Shown: positions 26,505-40,100 of the stretch, piece after piece | Position numbering within the stretch: the stretch's first letter is position 1 | Layout of the letters: each line of letters opens with the position of its first letter | DNA from: Clostridiales bacterium | Lineage (GTDB): Bacteria; Bacillota; Clostridia; Christensenellales; UBA1242 | DNA length: 64,000 bases | Assembly (NCBI GenBank): GCA_003522085.1 | Contig: DPGI01000004.1 | Coordinates: 1 to 64,000 of the forward strand | Reading direction: 5' to 3' | Made by a program: the position numbers and the translations under genes | The notes under the pieces: model-generated | The model's database searches: none | What the model saw: the letters and a program-made list of their open reading frames with translations, nothing else | Told to the model about the DNA's origin: nothing

Positions 26505-26533
26505 AAAAGAGACGTCAAAATGGCGTCTTTTTT
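26505..26533 (+). terminator. Terminator of M23 gene
   Basis: AAAAAGAGACG pairs with CGTCTTTTTT around a short loop, just after the stop codon. Confidence 0.7.
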
Positions 26534-26561
26534 AATAAAGTGATAAAACCAATAAAAACAT

Positions 26562-26590
26562 TTGTCTTTTTTCACGTTTTTATGATATAA
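26562..26590 (+). promoter_or_regulatory. Promoter of acyl carrier protein gene
   Basis: TTGTCT, 18-base spacer, TATAAT about 20 bases before ATG 26611, followed by a GTGGAGGAAAAC ribosome site. Confidence 0.6.
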
Positions 26591-26610
26591 TACAAGACGT
26601 GGAGGAAAAC

Positions 26611-26829
26611 ATGAAAGAAAAGATTAAAAATTTGATCGCCGATCAACTTTGCATTTCTCCAGATGATATTGCTGATGATGCTGATATTGTAAATGATTTA
26701 GGAGCAGATTCTTTGGATATTGTTGAAATGCTTATGACACTTGAAGATGAATTCGGAGTTAAAATCCCAGACGATCAAGCAAATAAAATTCGTTCAGTTA
26801 ATGCAATTTGCGAAATAATTAAAAAATAG
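26611..26829 (+). CDS. acpP: Acyl carrier protein
   Basis: 72 residues from ATG 26611 (GGAGG eight bases upstream; an in-frame GTG at 26599 lies within that site). The four-helix ACP fold has the 4'-phosphopantetheine attachment motif GADSLD with Ser34, followed by the acidic recognition helix IVEMLMTLEDEFG. It carries acyl chains for fatty acid or another lipid synthesis. It stands alone with its own promoter and terminator rather than in a fab operon. Confidence 0.93.
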   Translation: MKEKIKNLIADQLCISPDDIADDADIVNDLGADSLDIVEMLMTLEDEFGVKIPDDQANKIRSVNAICEIIKK

Positions 26830-26844
26830 TTTTCAGTTTACGAC

Positions 26845-26877
26845 AAAGCAGCCACGAAAGAGGCTGCTTTTATTTTG
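26845..26877 (+). terminator. Terminator of acpP
   Basis: GCAGCC (26848-26853) and GGCTGC (26862-26867), with TTTTATTTT after. Confidence 0.8.
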
Positions 26878-26934
26878 CAAATTTTGACATAAACCGACAA
26901 GAAAGTGAATAGGTTATTGTCAAGGAGGATTGCC

Positions 26935-27183
26935 GTGAGGGAAGATATTGACAAGCGAGTTTCACTTGAAGCAGAATATATCATATCAACGCACAGCACT
27001 TTAAGACAAACCGCAAAACTTTTTGGGGTAAGCAAAAGCACAGTTCATGTTGACATGTCACAGAGACTTAAAAAAATAAATGGGAAAAAATATAAAAAAA
27101 TAGAAAAAATTCTGCAAATAAATTTTGCAGAAAAGCATATTCGTGGGGGCAAGGCAACAAAAGAAAAATATTTATATGCATAA
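26935..27183 (+). CDS. spoIIID: Sporulation transcription factor SpoIIID
   Basis: 82 residues from GTG 26935, preceded by AAGGAGG; a longer frame from 26905 lacks a site. Helix-turn-helix TLRQTAKLFGVSKSTVHVDM and the C-terminal HIRGGKATKEKYLY block match SpoIIID closely. In Bacillus it switches mother-cell gene expression between sigma-E and sigma-K. Its presence is the best single sign that the organism sporulates or recently did. A strong bidirectional terminator follows. Confidence 0.93.
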   Translation: MREDIDKRVSLEAEYIISTHSTLRQTAKLFGVSKSTVHVDMSQRLKKINGKKYKKIEKILQINFAEKHIRGGKATKEKYLYA

Positions 27184-27184
27184 A

Positions 27185-27223
27185 ATTATTCGCCTTTAAT
27201 TTAAAGGCGAATAATTGTTTTTT
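27185..27223. terminator. Bidirectional terminator spoIIID / ttcA-like
   Basis: ATTATTCGCCTTTAA pairs with TTAAAGGCGAATAAT around a tight loop and is followed by a T run; it lies between convergent genes. Confidence 0.85.
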
Positions 27224-27926
27224 ATTTCCATAAATTGTATCTTTCGGGGTGGACAAGCGCATTTAATATCTTATTTTTGCAATTTGGATATAAATTATTT
27301 AATTTTTCCATTATTTTTTTAGCATTTTCACGCTCTGAAAAATGATTTTTAGGACAAATATTGTGAATTATTGGCATATTTTTTGTGGCATTTATTATGT
27401 CATTTTCTTCGACTAATAAAAATGGTCTAATCACGGTCAATTCGGTGCGCGAAAGATATGATTTTGGCTGCATTACATAAAGGCGTCCTTCAAAAAATAT
27501 ACTCATCAAAAACGTCTCAACAAGGTCGTCGCTGTGGTGGGCAAGAGCCACTTTGTTGCAGCCTAATTTTTTTGCGGCTGTGTTTAAGATTCCGCGGCGC
27601 ATATTGGCGCAAAGTGAACATGGATTTTTCTCTTTTTTTATGTCGAATACAATTTCGAAAACATTTGAATTTTCAATATAAAACTCCACTTCGTGTTGCT
27701 TGCAAAATTCAGCGACCTCACTGTAATCCATTTCACCGTTTGAAAGGTCTACACTTATAGCAACAAGATCAAACTTTTTGTCCGAAAATTTTTGAAACTC
27801 GCGCAGTGCAACCATCAGTGCCAAACTGTCTTTTCCGCCGGATAATCCAACGGCGATTTTATCACCATTTTCTATGAGCGATTGTTCTTCTATTAACTTT
27901 CTCGTTAGTGACATTATTTTTCGCAT
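27222..27926 (-). CDS. ttcA: TtcA-like tRNA 2-thiolation PP-loop protein
   Basis: 234 residues. PP-loop ATPase motif VGLSGGKDSLAL near residue 30; the CSLC pair near 112 typical of TtcA (Fe-S coordination); and the HHSDDLVETFLMS block. TtcA makes 2-thiocytidine at position 32 of some tRNAs, using ATP and a sulfur donor; related proteins modify other sites, so the exact product is uncertain. GAGG lies 8 bases before ATG 27926 and TATAAT is at 27943-27948. It is divergent from the giant lipoprotein gene. Confidence 0.85.
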   Translation of the reverse strand: MRKIMSLTRKLIEEQSLIENGDKIAVGLSGGKDSLALMVALREFQKFSDKKFDLVAISVDLSNGEMDYSEVAEFCKQHEVEFYIENSNVFEIVFDIKKEKNPCSLCANMRRGILNTAAKKLGCNKVALAHHSDDLVETFLMSIFFEGRLYVMQPKSYLSRTELTVIRPFLLVEENDIINATKNMPIIHNICPKNHFSERENAKKIMEKLNNLYPNCKNKILNALVHPERYNLWK

Positions 27927-27948
27927 AAAATTACCTCGAAAATATTAT

Positions 27949-27967
27949 AACAAAATAATATTTTGTT
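27949..27967. promoter_or_regulatory. Palindrome next to ttcA -10 box
   Basis: AACAAAATAATATTTTGTT: 8-bp arms around a 3-base spacer, immediately upstream of the ttcA-like -10 box. A near-identical 19-mer (18 of 19) occurs at 56379-56397. Possible operator; low certainty in AT-rich DNA. Confidence 0.3.
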
Positions 27968-27991
27968 GGCAAGTTTTGACTTGCAATTTAT

Positions 27992-28021
27992 TTGACAATA
28001 TTCTTATTTTTGTTTTATAAT
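27992..28021 (+). promoter_or_regulatory. Promoter of giant lipoprotein gene
   Basis: Consensus TTGACA (27992-27997), 18-base spacer, consensus TATAAT (28016-28021). It predicts a roughly 80-base leader ending in TAGGAGG. Confidence 0.75.
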
Positions 28022-28107
28022 TTTATATATCTAGAAAAATATTATTTTTCTTCCGACAAAAAACATATTTTTTTTCGAAATTAAAATAATAAATATAGGA
28101 GGAAATT

Positions 28108-31100
28108 TTGAAAAATAAAATCAGTAAAATTTTCTTAGCGTTATTTAGTGTATTTCTTCTCGTCGGTGGCGGAATTTTTTCTGCCTGCGGGAAAGAGCAA
28201 CCTCAAGCAACAATCGAAGTTTCTTCCTCAGATTTTGCAGGAGATGATTATATTGAAATTGATTTAGGTTCGTCAATCAACACTGCAACCATCACGGCTA
28301 AGGTGACAGGGGCAAGTGCCGGCATAGTGTCGGTTAACAACGACTATCAAGATAAAATTGCAACCTCAGCTGTTTATGACAGCAAAACCGAATCAACAGT
28401 TATCACTATAGTCGGCAAAAGCGAAGGCAATGCCGAGTTGATTTTAAAATCTCACGGCAATGGGCAACGAATTATCAGAGTTTATGTTTACAGCGATATC
28501 TTAGCGCTTGACCCAAGCGACGAATTGTCAGAACAATATGTTGTTCGTGGACAAAGCAATATTTTAAATCCTGACAAATTATTGAAATTCACGTCACGTC
28601 CCAATGGAGAAAGCAATCGTAAAAATGTTACTTGGTCGTTGAAAACTCAAGATGAAAACCTTTCAATCGACGGCAATGTGCTTACAGTTGGAGAGGACTA
28701 TCAAAAATTCAACACAGAAGCAAGTGTAGAAGTTTATGCGGATTCTGTTTACGTTGACAAACGTGCGACAATAAAACTTAACGTTATTTCACCTTTACCT
28801 GATTTTGCCACTTACATTTCAAGAACAAGCGATGCGCAAGGCACCGAACTTACAGAAGCCGGCCAAGCATTCAACTTAGTAAAAAACAACGACTTAAACG
28901 AAGAAGCTTCGTTGTATGCACGTTTGGTTGTTCCTGTTTCATCAAAATTGAATGTTACACCAAAAGTGTATGATGCAGAAGGCAGAACAATAACAGACAA
29001 GCTTGACATCACACTTTTCAATTCTCGCATCATCAGCAACACAAACGAAATTATTTATTTAATCAAAGCAAAAAGCCAAATTATAGAACCTCAAAAACTT
29101 ACTGTTTGCTTTGATGTTGCATACGAAAAATATTCATATACAAAAGAGTCAACAAAATTTGCTGTTGACCTTGTTGACGTTATTGACAGGATTGACGTTA
29201 AATCAAACAACTTGTCAATAACCAAAAACGAATCAATCAACGTTTACGATTATTACAACAACGATTCGTCATATCAATTTGGGCATCCTTTCTATGTTGC
29301 GCTTGGCCCAGACACTGTTGCAAACAGCTTAGCAAAATATTTTGTTCAAGTGACAATCCCAGCCGGAAGATCAATCAACGGCACTGTGCTTTTGAGCGAT
29401 CAGTTTGGCAACCCAATCAGTTTTGGAGAAAAAATTGACAGCACCGCACTTGGCGATGTTTATCGCAGTCAGCCAATCAACAACAAAACGGTTGTTTACT
29501 TAATTGCAGGAAATGCATTCACAAACGGCGATGAAATTGATTGCGTGTTTATGTCGCAACAATCTGAAAGTGTAAACTTGCCAATTAAAATCAGACTTTA
29601 CAACTCTCCAAAAGACAACTTTGATATTGACGGAGGAGATTTAGAATACTATCTTTCAACCAACAAACACGACAGAAAGATTGTCGAAATTTCCTCTTCA
29701 TCTTTGATGGGAATCGACAAGGCAGGAGTGAAACTTAGTTATGAAGAAAATGACAAAATTAAAGTTTCAAACTATCAATTTGACTCTGAAACCGGCAAAA
29801 TTTCGTTCACAATCGAAAATTTGGCGTTAAATCTTTCTGGAAACGATGCAAAACTTGCTATAAAAGTCGAACACAAAAACGGATTTGTATCAAAACAAGA
29901 AATAATAGTTTCGGCATTTATTCCACTTAAAAATGCGTATGTGAATTATCAAGGGCAATCAACAACGGCTGTTTCTAAAACAGAATACGGCAAACAAAAC
30001 TTTAACAGCACAAATGTTGAAGGCGAAGGGGATAACACATTAACAAGATTGGTGTTAAAAACCGGCAGCACAGTAAGCATGACTTTCAACAGCAACTGCA
30101 ATGCTAATGTTGCGTTTAAATTTGTTAAAGGTGTAAACCTTGATACGATTGAAGATGAAAACGCAAAACTTCAAGAACTGATCAATGCAACTGAAGACAC
30201 TTCAGTCAACAATCCACTTGCAAATGCTGGCAGAATGACAATGCCATCGGTCGATGTGAAAGGATATGCTCTTGTGACTTTCACCGGATATGATGAAGAC
30301 CATCAGGAAATAACATTCTACAGATATTTTGCATTGGAAGGTTATACTTCGCCAACAAGATTGACAGCAAATGTTGACGAAAAAGGCGTTGAACTTTTTG
30401 CAGCGGATTCCATTTCATCTGAAGACACTCAACTTTCTACTTCACGAATCACGATAAGATACAGAACAGACGGATTGCCTGTTACATATTTTGGAAATGG
30501 AAACGGCGCAACTGTTAACATTGCTCGAGGAAACACGATTTCAATTTCAAATGAAAATCACACAAATGAAACAATCAGTTTTGACGTAACCGCGCTTACT
30601 ACAAATGGCTACAGCGCTTGGGAAGATCAAATCCTTGTATCATATAAAGTTTTCAACTCTGTTTATTATGCTCAAATCAACGTTTCAATCAAAAACGCAC
30701 AACGTGTTGAAAAAGTTGTTTACACGAACCAAAATCCAGACGACGGAATTATTTATCTTGACGTAAACGGCACAACTTCAAATGAAAGAAATGCAGTGAT
30801 TTTAACATCTGTTACTCCAAGCAATGCTTACAACCAAGAACTCAGATATATTTTCGTTGCCGACAGCGGCACACAATCTGATCTTGTATCAGTAAACGAA
30901 CTTGGCGCGGTTTCATTTAAGGCGGGAACTCGCGTAGGCGGAACAGGATATATTTATGTTCTTCCAAAAGACGCAATTCGCAACATCGGCGGCGCCCAAG
31001 GGATTAAATATTATGTAGACGGCGACGACAATGTGAAAAATGTTTTGCTGACAGAAATTGCAACAAAATACGATGAAATCACCACAAAAGGATATTTTAA

Positions 31101-34100
31101 AGGCAAAATATTAGACAAGGAAAAGAATATCCGTGAAAAAATTTATTACAAAGATAGTCTTCTTAAAATCAGAGTTGTAGTGGCAGACGGAGCAAGCGAA
31201 GAGACGGCGACAAGAATTTACAACGCTAATTCGCTTAAAAACATCGACTTGAATCGCCATTACGAACTTATGAATTCAATTTCACTTGATTCAAACTGGA
31301 CAAAGCTTGCTGGAACATTAAACGGAACTTTAAGAGGTCACAATTCAAATGTAACAATTCGATTTAATGGCGGCGGAAGCATTTTTGAAAATATTGGCAA
31401 GGGAGCAAAGGTTTACAATCTTAACTTGGCCGGAAATGTCAAGGGCTCAGGAATGCTCGCTCAAACCAACGAAGGTTCAATTTCAAATGTAAATGTTGTT
31501 GTTTACAGCGAAGGGGCAACAATCAAAAGTTCAACAATCACAGGTAAGGGATATGTTGGCGGAATTGTCGGAATCAACAAAGGAACAATTCAAGATTCAG
31601 CAGTAGAGGGTGCAACCATCGTTTCTGATTCTGGTGAAGCATCACTTTCAGATATTGCAGGTGGAATCGCAGGGCAAAACTCAGGAAAAATTTTAAACAG
31701 CAAAGTTGAATTTTACAATATCGACAAAGTTGGCGGCACAAACATTGTCAACACCTTTAAAGCATTTTATGTTGGTGGAATTGTCGGCGAACTTACCGAA
31801 GGCGCAACTATTGAAAAATCATACGCTTACAACTATTCAAACAAATATCCACTTTCAAGTGTTTATCCACAGGACACAAAACTTTCTGCGCTTATAACAG
31901 CAGATGACAACCCAGGGGAAAGCATAACCAAATCGGATTTTCAAGCAGTATCTGGGGCTATTGTCGGAAAAACAATCCGTTATGATGAAACAAAAAATCT
32001 TGGATATGTAGTAAACTCTTTTGCAATTTTGGCGCCTAAAGAGGAAGAAGAAAACATCAGTTGGGTTGGTCAAAATGGAAAATGGGTTTACACAAAATCT
32101 GGCTCTGGGTATATATTGGCACTTACCAATGGTGGTTCAATCTCAGATTCATACTGGGGATATACAAAACAAACAACTGTAGGCACAACAGAAAGATGGA
32201 TTGTTTCAGGTGACGGCTTTAAAGAATATGTAAGAGACGGGGCGGCTCACCTTACTTTCTATCAAGCACAAGCGATTAGTGAAGGTGTTGTTAATGGTTT
32301 TTTTGTAAAAGACGTTAAAGAATCAAACAGTGCAAAAGCATTGGCAATCACAAAAGACGCTAGTGGAAATCCCGTTGACGATCAAGGACTTTTGTTTATA
32401 AAATCGCTTAAAGATTCATCGGGGCTTGACGACGGCGAAAGAAGTTCGCTTCGCGCGTTGAACACAATTTCAGTTGCCCGTTTGCTTGGAATTAGTGATG
32501 AAAACGTAAACAAAATTGTTATATCTTCTGACAGCAGCGACATAACTATTGATGGGAAAAATATTATTCTGTTAAACAGAAGCGACGAAGTTGCAATTAC
32601 AGTTTCGTCTAAATACGATTTTACAATCAAAAAACAATTTACATTCAAAATTATTTATGCTGTTGACGAATTTACAATTTGGCACGACGGCATTGAAACA
32701 TCGGGATTTACTCTTCAAGAAGGAAGACCTGACGGCGTTTCATTTACAATCAAAGATTTTGTTTATATAGGCAATTCAGGTAACAAATTTGAAATAAAGC
32801 TTGAAGATTTTGTAATTACTCCATCTTTGGAAGAAATTGAAAACCTATCAGACCTTGTGACATTTAAAACTGACGGGATGACCGCTTCAATTTTGGCAAG
32901 AAGAGGAACTAAAGACCTTTTAACAAAAAATAGCAAAGAATTTTTTGAAGCATATGTTCAAATTGACTTAAAAAATGTTGACGGGGAATATAAAGCTACA
33001 GTTCAAAAATTTACAAAGAAAACTCTTCAAATTTATCCAACCAAAGGTGCTCAAACAATCAGAGTTCCTGTTGATCAAATCAACATCGAACCTGCTTATC
33101 AGTCAAACTTAAACGTTGTTTTAGTAACTGACGATAATAATGATCAACTTAATCTTTCACTTGCTTTTGGTGACACTGTTTTATCAAAAGAACAAACAGG
33201 AAATATTTACACATTCTCATTAAACGGAACTAAAAGAATACAAATAGTTGCAGAGGCTCAAAAGTATGATTCAACAAACGCTTTAAGAAACTATGCTCTT
33301 ACAATTACTGTTTGCGACGAATATAGAAGCCAAATCAGCGAAAGCGAAAATTATACTCTCAGCCTTACATCACAAAGTGGAACGGCCGACAACGAACCTG
33401 TTAATGTTAATATTACTCTTTCAACACAAATGATCAACAATATTGACATGACAAACTACAAGGCAGGAACTACTCTTGTAGAAAATGGTGTTGTTTATTA
33501 TAGCCATGAAACAGAGACAATCTCAGTTATCTCACCTGGCAGAAACACAATGATGCAAGTTGCCATTGACCCAACATTTGCTTATTATGACCACATGACT
33601 TTGACATTTGAAAACGCTGACGGCGCTATACTTGGAATCACAGCCTTAGACGAGGGGGGAACGAATGGCTATAAAGTAGACTATTCGGCTGTTCAAATTG
33701 ACGGTGGAGTAAGACTTGCAAGAAGATCAAGTGGCAATTACAATTTCAGATTGTATGCTGCGGCAAATATTACAACAGACACAGTGTTCTATGTTGTTGC
33801 TTCATTCCTTGACAAAAACAACAACTTAGTTGTTCCTGCTCAAAGATATGAACTTTACGTTTCATACCTTCCAGAAGCAGAAATTACAGTTAATGGTGAC
33901 ATCTCAGCAGTTGTTGCAAAGGGTGGCAGCCTTGACCTTGTAATGCTGTTAAAATCAGATCAAGAAATCGAAAGCCTTGTTGCTAATAATGTAAGAGGAA
34001 TAACAATTTCTCCACAAAGCACATGGACAATCGAAGATAATGGCAACGGAACAAAAACTATGCGTGCCAAACTTTATGCAGGACTCAACGCCGGCATTAA

Positions 34101-37100
34101 AGGCACAACCGAAACTGAATATGTAAACGGCGAGTTTGCACTTACAGCCGTTGTTTCAAGAATATTCAACGGCGCAAGAGAAGAAAAACGTTCAAGTGCA
34201 TACATTACAATCGTTGACTTCTTGCCTGAAAAAGCAACAATCAAAAATGCTCGCGAAAAAGACAACTCATCAAATCTTGTTTTGGATTCTTACATTGGCA
34301 TTCCAGTTGCTGTCGACTTTGACTATACATTTAATCCTGAAGAATATGGATATGATCATTCAAGCGATGGCGACATAACACTTGTTAACGATTTGATTCA
34401 AGCAAGACAAGAGTTTGAACAAAAAAGATACTATGCAAATGAAAATGCTGGATTCTATATCAACTATGACAAAGAAAGCAATCAAGTCATTCCAATTACG
34501 CAAAGAATCAAAGTTGGAAATCAAATGGCTAGATTTGTTCAGTCTAGTGAAGACGAAAACGTTTGGACATTTAATTACACAAAATTCAGATTAAACTACA
34601 ACTCAAAAACAAACATGCTTACAGTTTTAGGGCTTTCGTCAACTGCTTCACCGGTAACTGTTACACTGATTGATGAAATCTATGTGGCAAGCTCTGGAAA
34701 AGCAATCAAATACACAATCGAAACTCCTTTTGCTATTGATGTTGTGACTTATTCAGATGCGGATCTGCCACTTTTAATCAGAGATGAAGAAGAATTTTTG
34801 AAGGTGGCAAACGAAGGAACAGCTCAAAACTACATCTTGCTTAATGACATTACATTAAAAAATTACACTCCAATTTCAGCAAACATGTTTAAGATGCTTG
34901 ATGGAAACGGATATTCAATCAACATTGAAAGCTTTAATATGGAAGGCTCAGGAACGCTCAATCTTGCATTATTTACAAGCATTCCTGCAACAACCACTAT
35001 TAAAAACCTTAAAGTTAACTATTACAACGGTGGAAAGATCAACGTTGACACAACTTCAAGCGGATACACATCAATCAATGTTGCTGGACTTGCCATTACA
35101 AACGCCGGAATAGTTACAAACACTCAAGTTATTGCTTATCAAAACGCAGATGCGCAAATAATTCACAATAACAGCGTTGGCTTACAAGTAAACTTAATGC
35201 GCGGCTCGACACCATATTACATTGACGACAACTCATCAGTAAAGGCACAAATTGCAGGCTTTGTTTTGACAAACACGGGTTCAATCACAAATTCTCGCGT
35301 TGGTGGTGAAAGCATCGTTGTAATTGGCGATCAAATCGGCGATACAAACTATACTTATTATTCAAATGTCGCGCTCAACCAATTTGTTCTTTCTGGACAA
35401 GGAGATATGGCCGGATTTGTATTAACCAACTCGGGAAGTATTGTTGCATCTGGCGCATCAAACATTCAAATTACAAACCTTTCAACGGCGGCAAAAACTT
35501 CGACTGCAGGCTTTGCAGTTGCAAATGGTGGAAACATCCGCACATCATACGTTGAAGGATCAAAAGACCCAAGCGAAGCTACACAATATCACCTTAAAGG
35601 CAGCAGCATCAGCTCAAAGGGAACAGTTGCCGGATTTGTTGTAAACAATACAGCAAATGGTGTTATTGCAAACGCTTACTCAAACATCTTTATTTCAAAC
35701 AACGATGAATCACAAAGCAGAACGAGTGCCGGATTTGTTTATAAAAACGAAGGCAAAATCGCTTACAGTTATTCGGCTTCAAGAGTCGAAAAGGCAAACA
35801 TTCTTCAAACTAATTTCTCGGGTGTTGACAGCAACGGAAACAGTTTGAACCTCGGAAAAATCGAACTTAGTTATTACTACATTCAAGACTATGCCGACGA
35901 CACTTCTGAAGACATTCAAGGCGCTATTGAAAATCAAGCGACACTCATCAATAAAGATGCAGTAAACAGCGAAAACGCATACTATGGTTTCATTTTCAGC
36001 AGTTCAACATCGCTTCAAGACGGACTTTGGAAAATTGATGCAGATGCGGAAGAAGGTGTTAAACTTATATGCAGAAATGAAGTAACAGTCAGCCATAGAT
36101 ATTACTTCTCAATCTCAGAAGATGAATACGCTTTGCCATATTCAATTTTGAGAAACCAAGAAAATACTGCAGGCGTTGAATACAACACCGAACTCGGCAA
36201 CGACTGCAACCCAATTTTGATTAGCAATGCCAACGAGTTTAAAGAGGCTATGGGCGAATCAAAATCGATTTATGTTCAAAAATTCTACAACAAAGACAAA
36301 GTATTTGGTGCTTACAGATTTGTAAGTGACATTATGCTTTCAGACTTAAACAACGAACTTGGCAACGCCGAAGTTAAGTCAATCGATAAAATCTTTGCTG
36401 GTAAACTTGACGGAAACGGCTTCACAATCAAAAACATCTCAATCAAGAGTTCAAACAACAGCGTAGGTTTGTTTGGAGAAATCAACAGTGGTATTGTAAG
36501 GGGAGTTAACCTTGAAGTTGACAACATCACGGCTTCAAACTCTTATACAGTCGGTGCATTGACGGGACTTGCTAAAAACTCAATCATATCAAACGTTGCT
36601 CTTACTCAAAAAACCGTTACTTCAGGTGGCTCAAACTCAGGTAAGGGTGTGCTTGGAAGAAACATCACCGGCGGAATTATCGGTTCAGCGTTTGGCGATT
36701 GCTACATCACGGGACTTACTTCAACCGATGTTATCGTTCAATCATCTTTCTACAATGATGAAAAAGATGGATATGAAAAATATTTAGACAACACGTTCAA
36801 CTCAAAAACAATCAGACAAAACGAAAATCAACTTCGCGCACGCTTCTTCTCAGATGACGGAATTGGATCTGTTTCGTTCGCGGGCGGTGTGATTGGATAT
36901 TCAGACACTTATCTTACAAACGAAATCTCTTCGCTTGAGTTTGTTTACGGCCAAAACTTAAATGACAGCCGCTATGCAATCAAAAAACTCGTTGTAAATG
37001 GCTCAGTTGATGTTCGCGGCGAAGTAGTCGGCGGCGTGATTGGCTTCACAGGAATCAACACAAAAGCAAAAGATATCAGCCTTACAATTTCAAAAGGCGA

Positions 37101-40100
37101 TGGACTTTCAAACAACTTGCTTTCATACAACGGCTTTGCAGGTTCAATCGTAGGTTATGCAAATGGTCAATTCCATCAAGTTTATGCTGAACACGACGAA
37201 AAGACTCAAGACCTTATTGAAACATCAACTAAGAATTATTATAAAGATGGCAACGCCGAAACCGAACGCGGTGAACTTGCACTGTTTAAATTTAAAGAAG
37301 CTTCGACTGGCGCTTATAAATATGAACCTGTCTATGTCGGCGGCCTTATGGGCGTTATGGATGCCGGAGCAATCACTGTTGCTTACAGCAAAATCAACGC
37401 TATAAATCACTCTGAAACAGGTTATGCAGGCGGAATCGCCGGACTCGTAAAAGACTCATCACAATTTACAGTAAGTGTTGAATCTCTTGGCCAAACTGCA
37501 AAAACTTCACTTTTACTCAACGAAGTTTACGCATCAGGCGATGTCTATGCTAATGGCGAGAAAGTTGAAGAGAAAACTGTCATAGGCTTTGCAGGATTGT
37601 TTGGTAAACTTTCAACAAACACAAAATTAACCATGATGTCAGTCAACGCTGTAAACCATTATGGTATTGTTGGCAATAGTGCTAAATATAAAAACGGAAT
37701 CTATGCAATTGCTCCAAATGCAAATGCAACCAACGTTCAAGTATTCCCGGCTGTTGTCGCAACAGATGGACTTGCACAGGGCGACATTGCAAGCGCTAAA
37801 TCATTTGGGTATATGAGTGATTATTCGCCCAAAGACGCAAACGACAATGTTAAAGTTATTCCTTATGAAGGTTTTGTAGACGCAGATTACTTCTTCAAAA
37901 TCACAGCAGTGACATCGTTCACTTCGTCAGAAGATGGCTACACCGAAACAAACGGCGCGTTCATCAACTCAAACGCATGGGATTCTGACAATTGGACACA
38001 CAAGATCACCGATCTTTATCCAAGAATCAATCTTATAAACAAACTCAACTACATCTATCTTGATGTTTACAACAAAGTTAGCGTTGTTGCAAAAATGCAA
38101 AACTCTTCAATTGAAGTAAGAGTTCGTGGTAAAAAGTCTGTAAACGAAAACGTTTATGAAAACGTTGACCTTACTGACGTTATCGGCGCCGGAATCCAAA
38201 ACTACTCAGGAAAACTTGTCGGCGGAACAGACAGCACTTGGGGAACAGGCTTTGGACCTATCACTCTTGTTGCAAACAAACCAGGCGGATACCCAGGAAT
38301 CATAATCAACAACACTCTATTTGCTTCAACTGGATCGGGTGTTTCAATCAGCAACCTTAACATCATTGTTCGAAATGATAATGTTGCAAACCCTCAAACA
38401 ATACCAAATGAGGGAAGTAATGGCGGTAGATTATCTATAAAGGGTGGCCTTATTTCAAAAGCAGAAGTTATTAGGGGCAAGTTTGAAAATGTCAAACTTC
38501 ATGTAAACGAATTAATTTATCTTACTCCTGATGGCGCAGGCAAGGCAGGTTTGCTTGTTCCAAGTGCCAACAGCACTTCATTTAGAAATATCACATTTAA
38601 TTTCTTTGGCCCTGACAATGACTATATGGTATTGGTTAAGAATACTACAAACACAATCAATGCAGGTTTGCTTGCAGGCTCTATCGTTCAAGCATCAAAA
38701 TATGAAGCAGTTAAGGTTCAAGATATTTCAATAAGACAAAACAATTTTGCGACAGGTCCAATTAAGCTGCTAAAAGTTCAAGGAATTCAAGACAGCGGAA
38801 CAAGCAGTGGAACAGGCAGTGGAACAAGCAGCAAAACAAACAACGTTGGTTTGTATGTTGGTTCAATCACTTCGGCTTCAGAAGGAAATGTTGCAGCCGT
38901 TGTGCTTTCAGCCAAAGCGCCAGATGTGTGGGACGGAACAGCCCCGGTTGACAGCGAAAAAGGTGTCCAATCAATAATCGAGGTTACTGGTGACGGCGGT
39001 ACAGTCAACTTTGGTGGATATTTTGGAAGCGTTCAAGCAGCGGGAACTACGCTAACACTATATAAAGAGAAAGATTATGTTCAAAAATTGAAGCTCTCGA
39101 ATGCCGTTACAACATCTCGACTTAACGAAGGTGGATTGATTGGTGATGCTGCATTGCAATCGTTTACAATCATAAACCAAACCGGAAACGATGAGAAGGT
39201 TGTTTTAAACACAGAACTAGAGTTCTCGCAAGATCAAAGCGACACAAACATTGGCTCAATGTTTGGTCATGTGTCAGGAACATTCACAATCGACAACACC
39301 TACGGCGGTATCCAAGCAAAAATTACAACTGTGGCTCCTTCAGAGTCGAGCACCAAACCTAAGCTTGATCCTAAAATTGGAGAAAATGGAGAAACCTATG
39401 GTTTAGGTGGGATAATTGGTAAAAATGAAGCGAATATAACAATTAAAAACTTGACAGTTAAACTTGGTATTGGAGACAACAACTCAGTAGGCTTGGCCGC
39501 GGGAGCTTCAGTGGGCGGCGTAATTGGCGACGAGAATAACGCAGTAGATTGGACAAGCAAAGGGGCTTCAGTTGGTGGAGTGATTGGAACTAATAGTGGT
39601 ATCATTACAACTGATGATAATAGCAATATCGAATTTAATGTTGGATCAGAAATTATTAACATATCAATGCCGCAATATTATGGAAACTTCGTAGGTTATA
39701 ATACAGAACCTATAACATTAACCAATTTTAATACTAATGCCAATATAAAAATATCAGGCAAAGAGTCTGGCATAGGGTCATATGGCGGAATAGTTGGACA
39801 AACCAGCGGTTCAGTAACAATCGGTCAAAATACTCAATCAGTAAAAATCAATTCAACGTTTGATATTAATTGTAATTCGGCACAATCATTTGAATTGGGC
39901 GGCGTAATCGGGAACATTAATCAGGAGTATCAAATGGGTTCAAGCGAGCCTGTAAAGATTACTACGCTTAATAACATTATTTTCAGTGGGGCATTTAAAC
40001 TCACATTATCTCAGACGAATGTCAGCCACAGTATTGGTGGACTAATTGGTAAAATAAAAGCCGCGAAGAAAGTTTCTTTAACCAGCAACTTAGTATATGG

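Noticed and set aside
38797..38832. CRISPR-like repeat
   Set aside because: Three contiguous 12-base coding repeats with no spacers.
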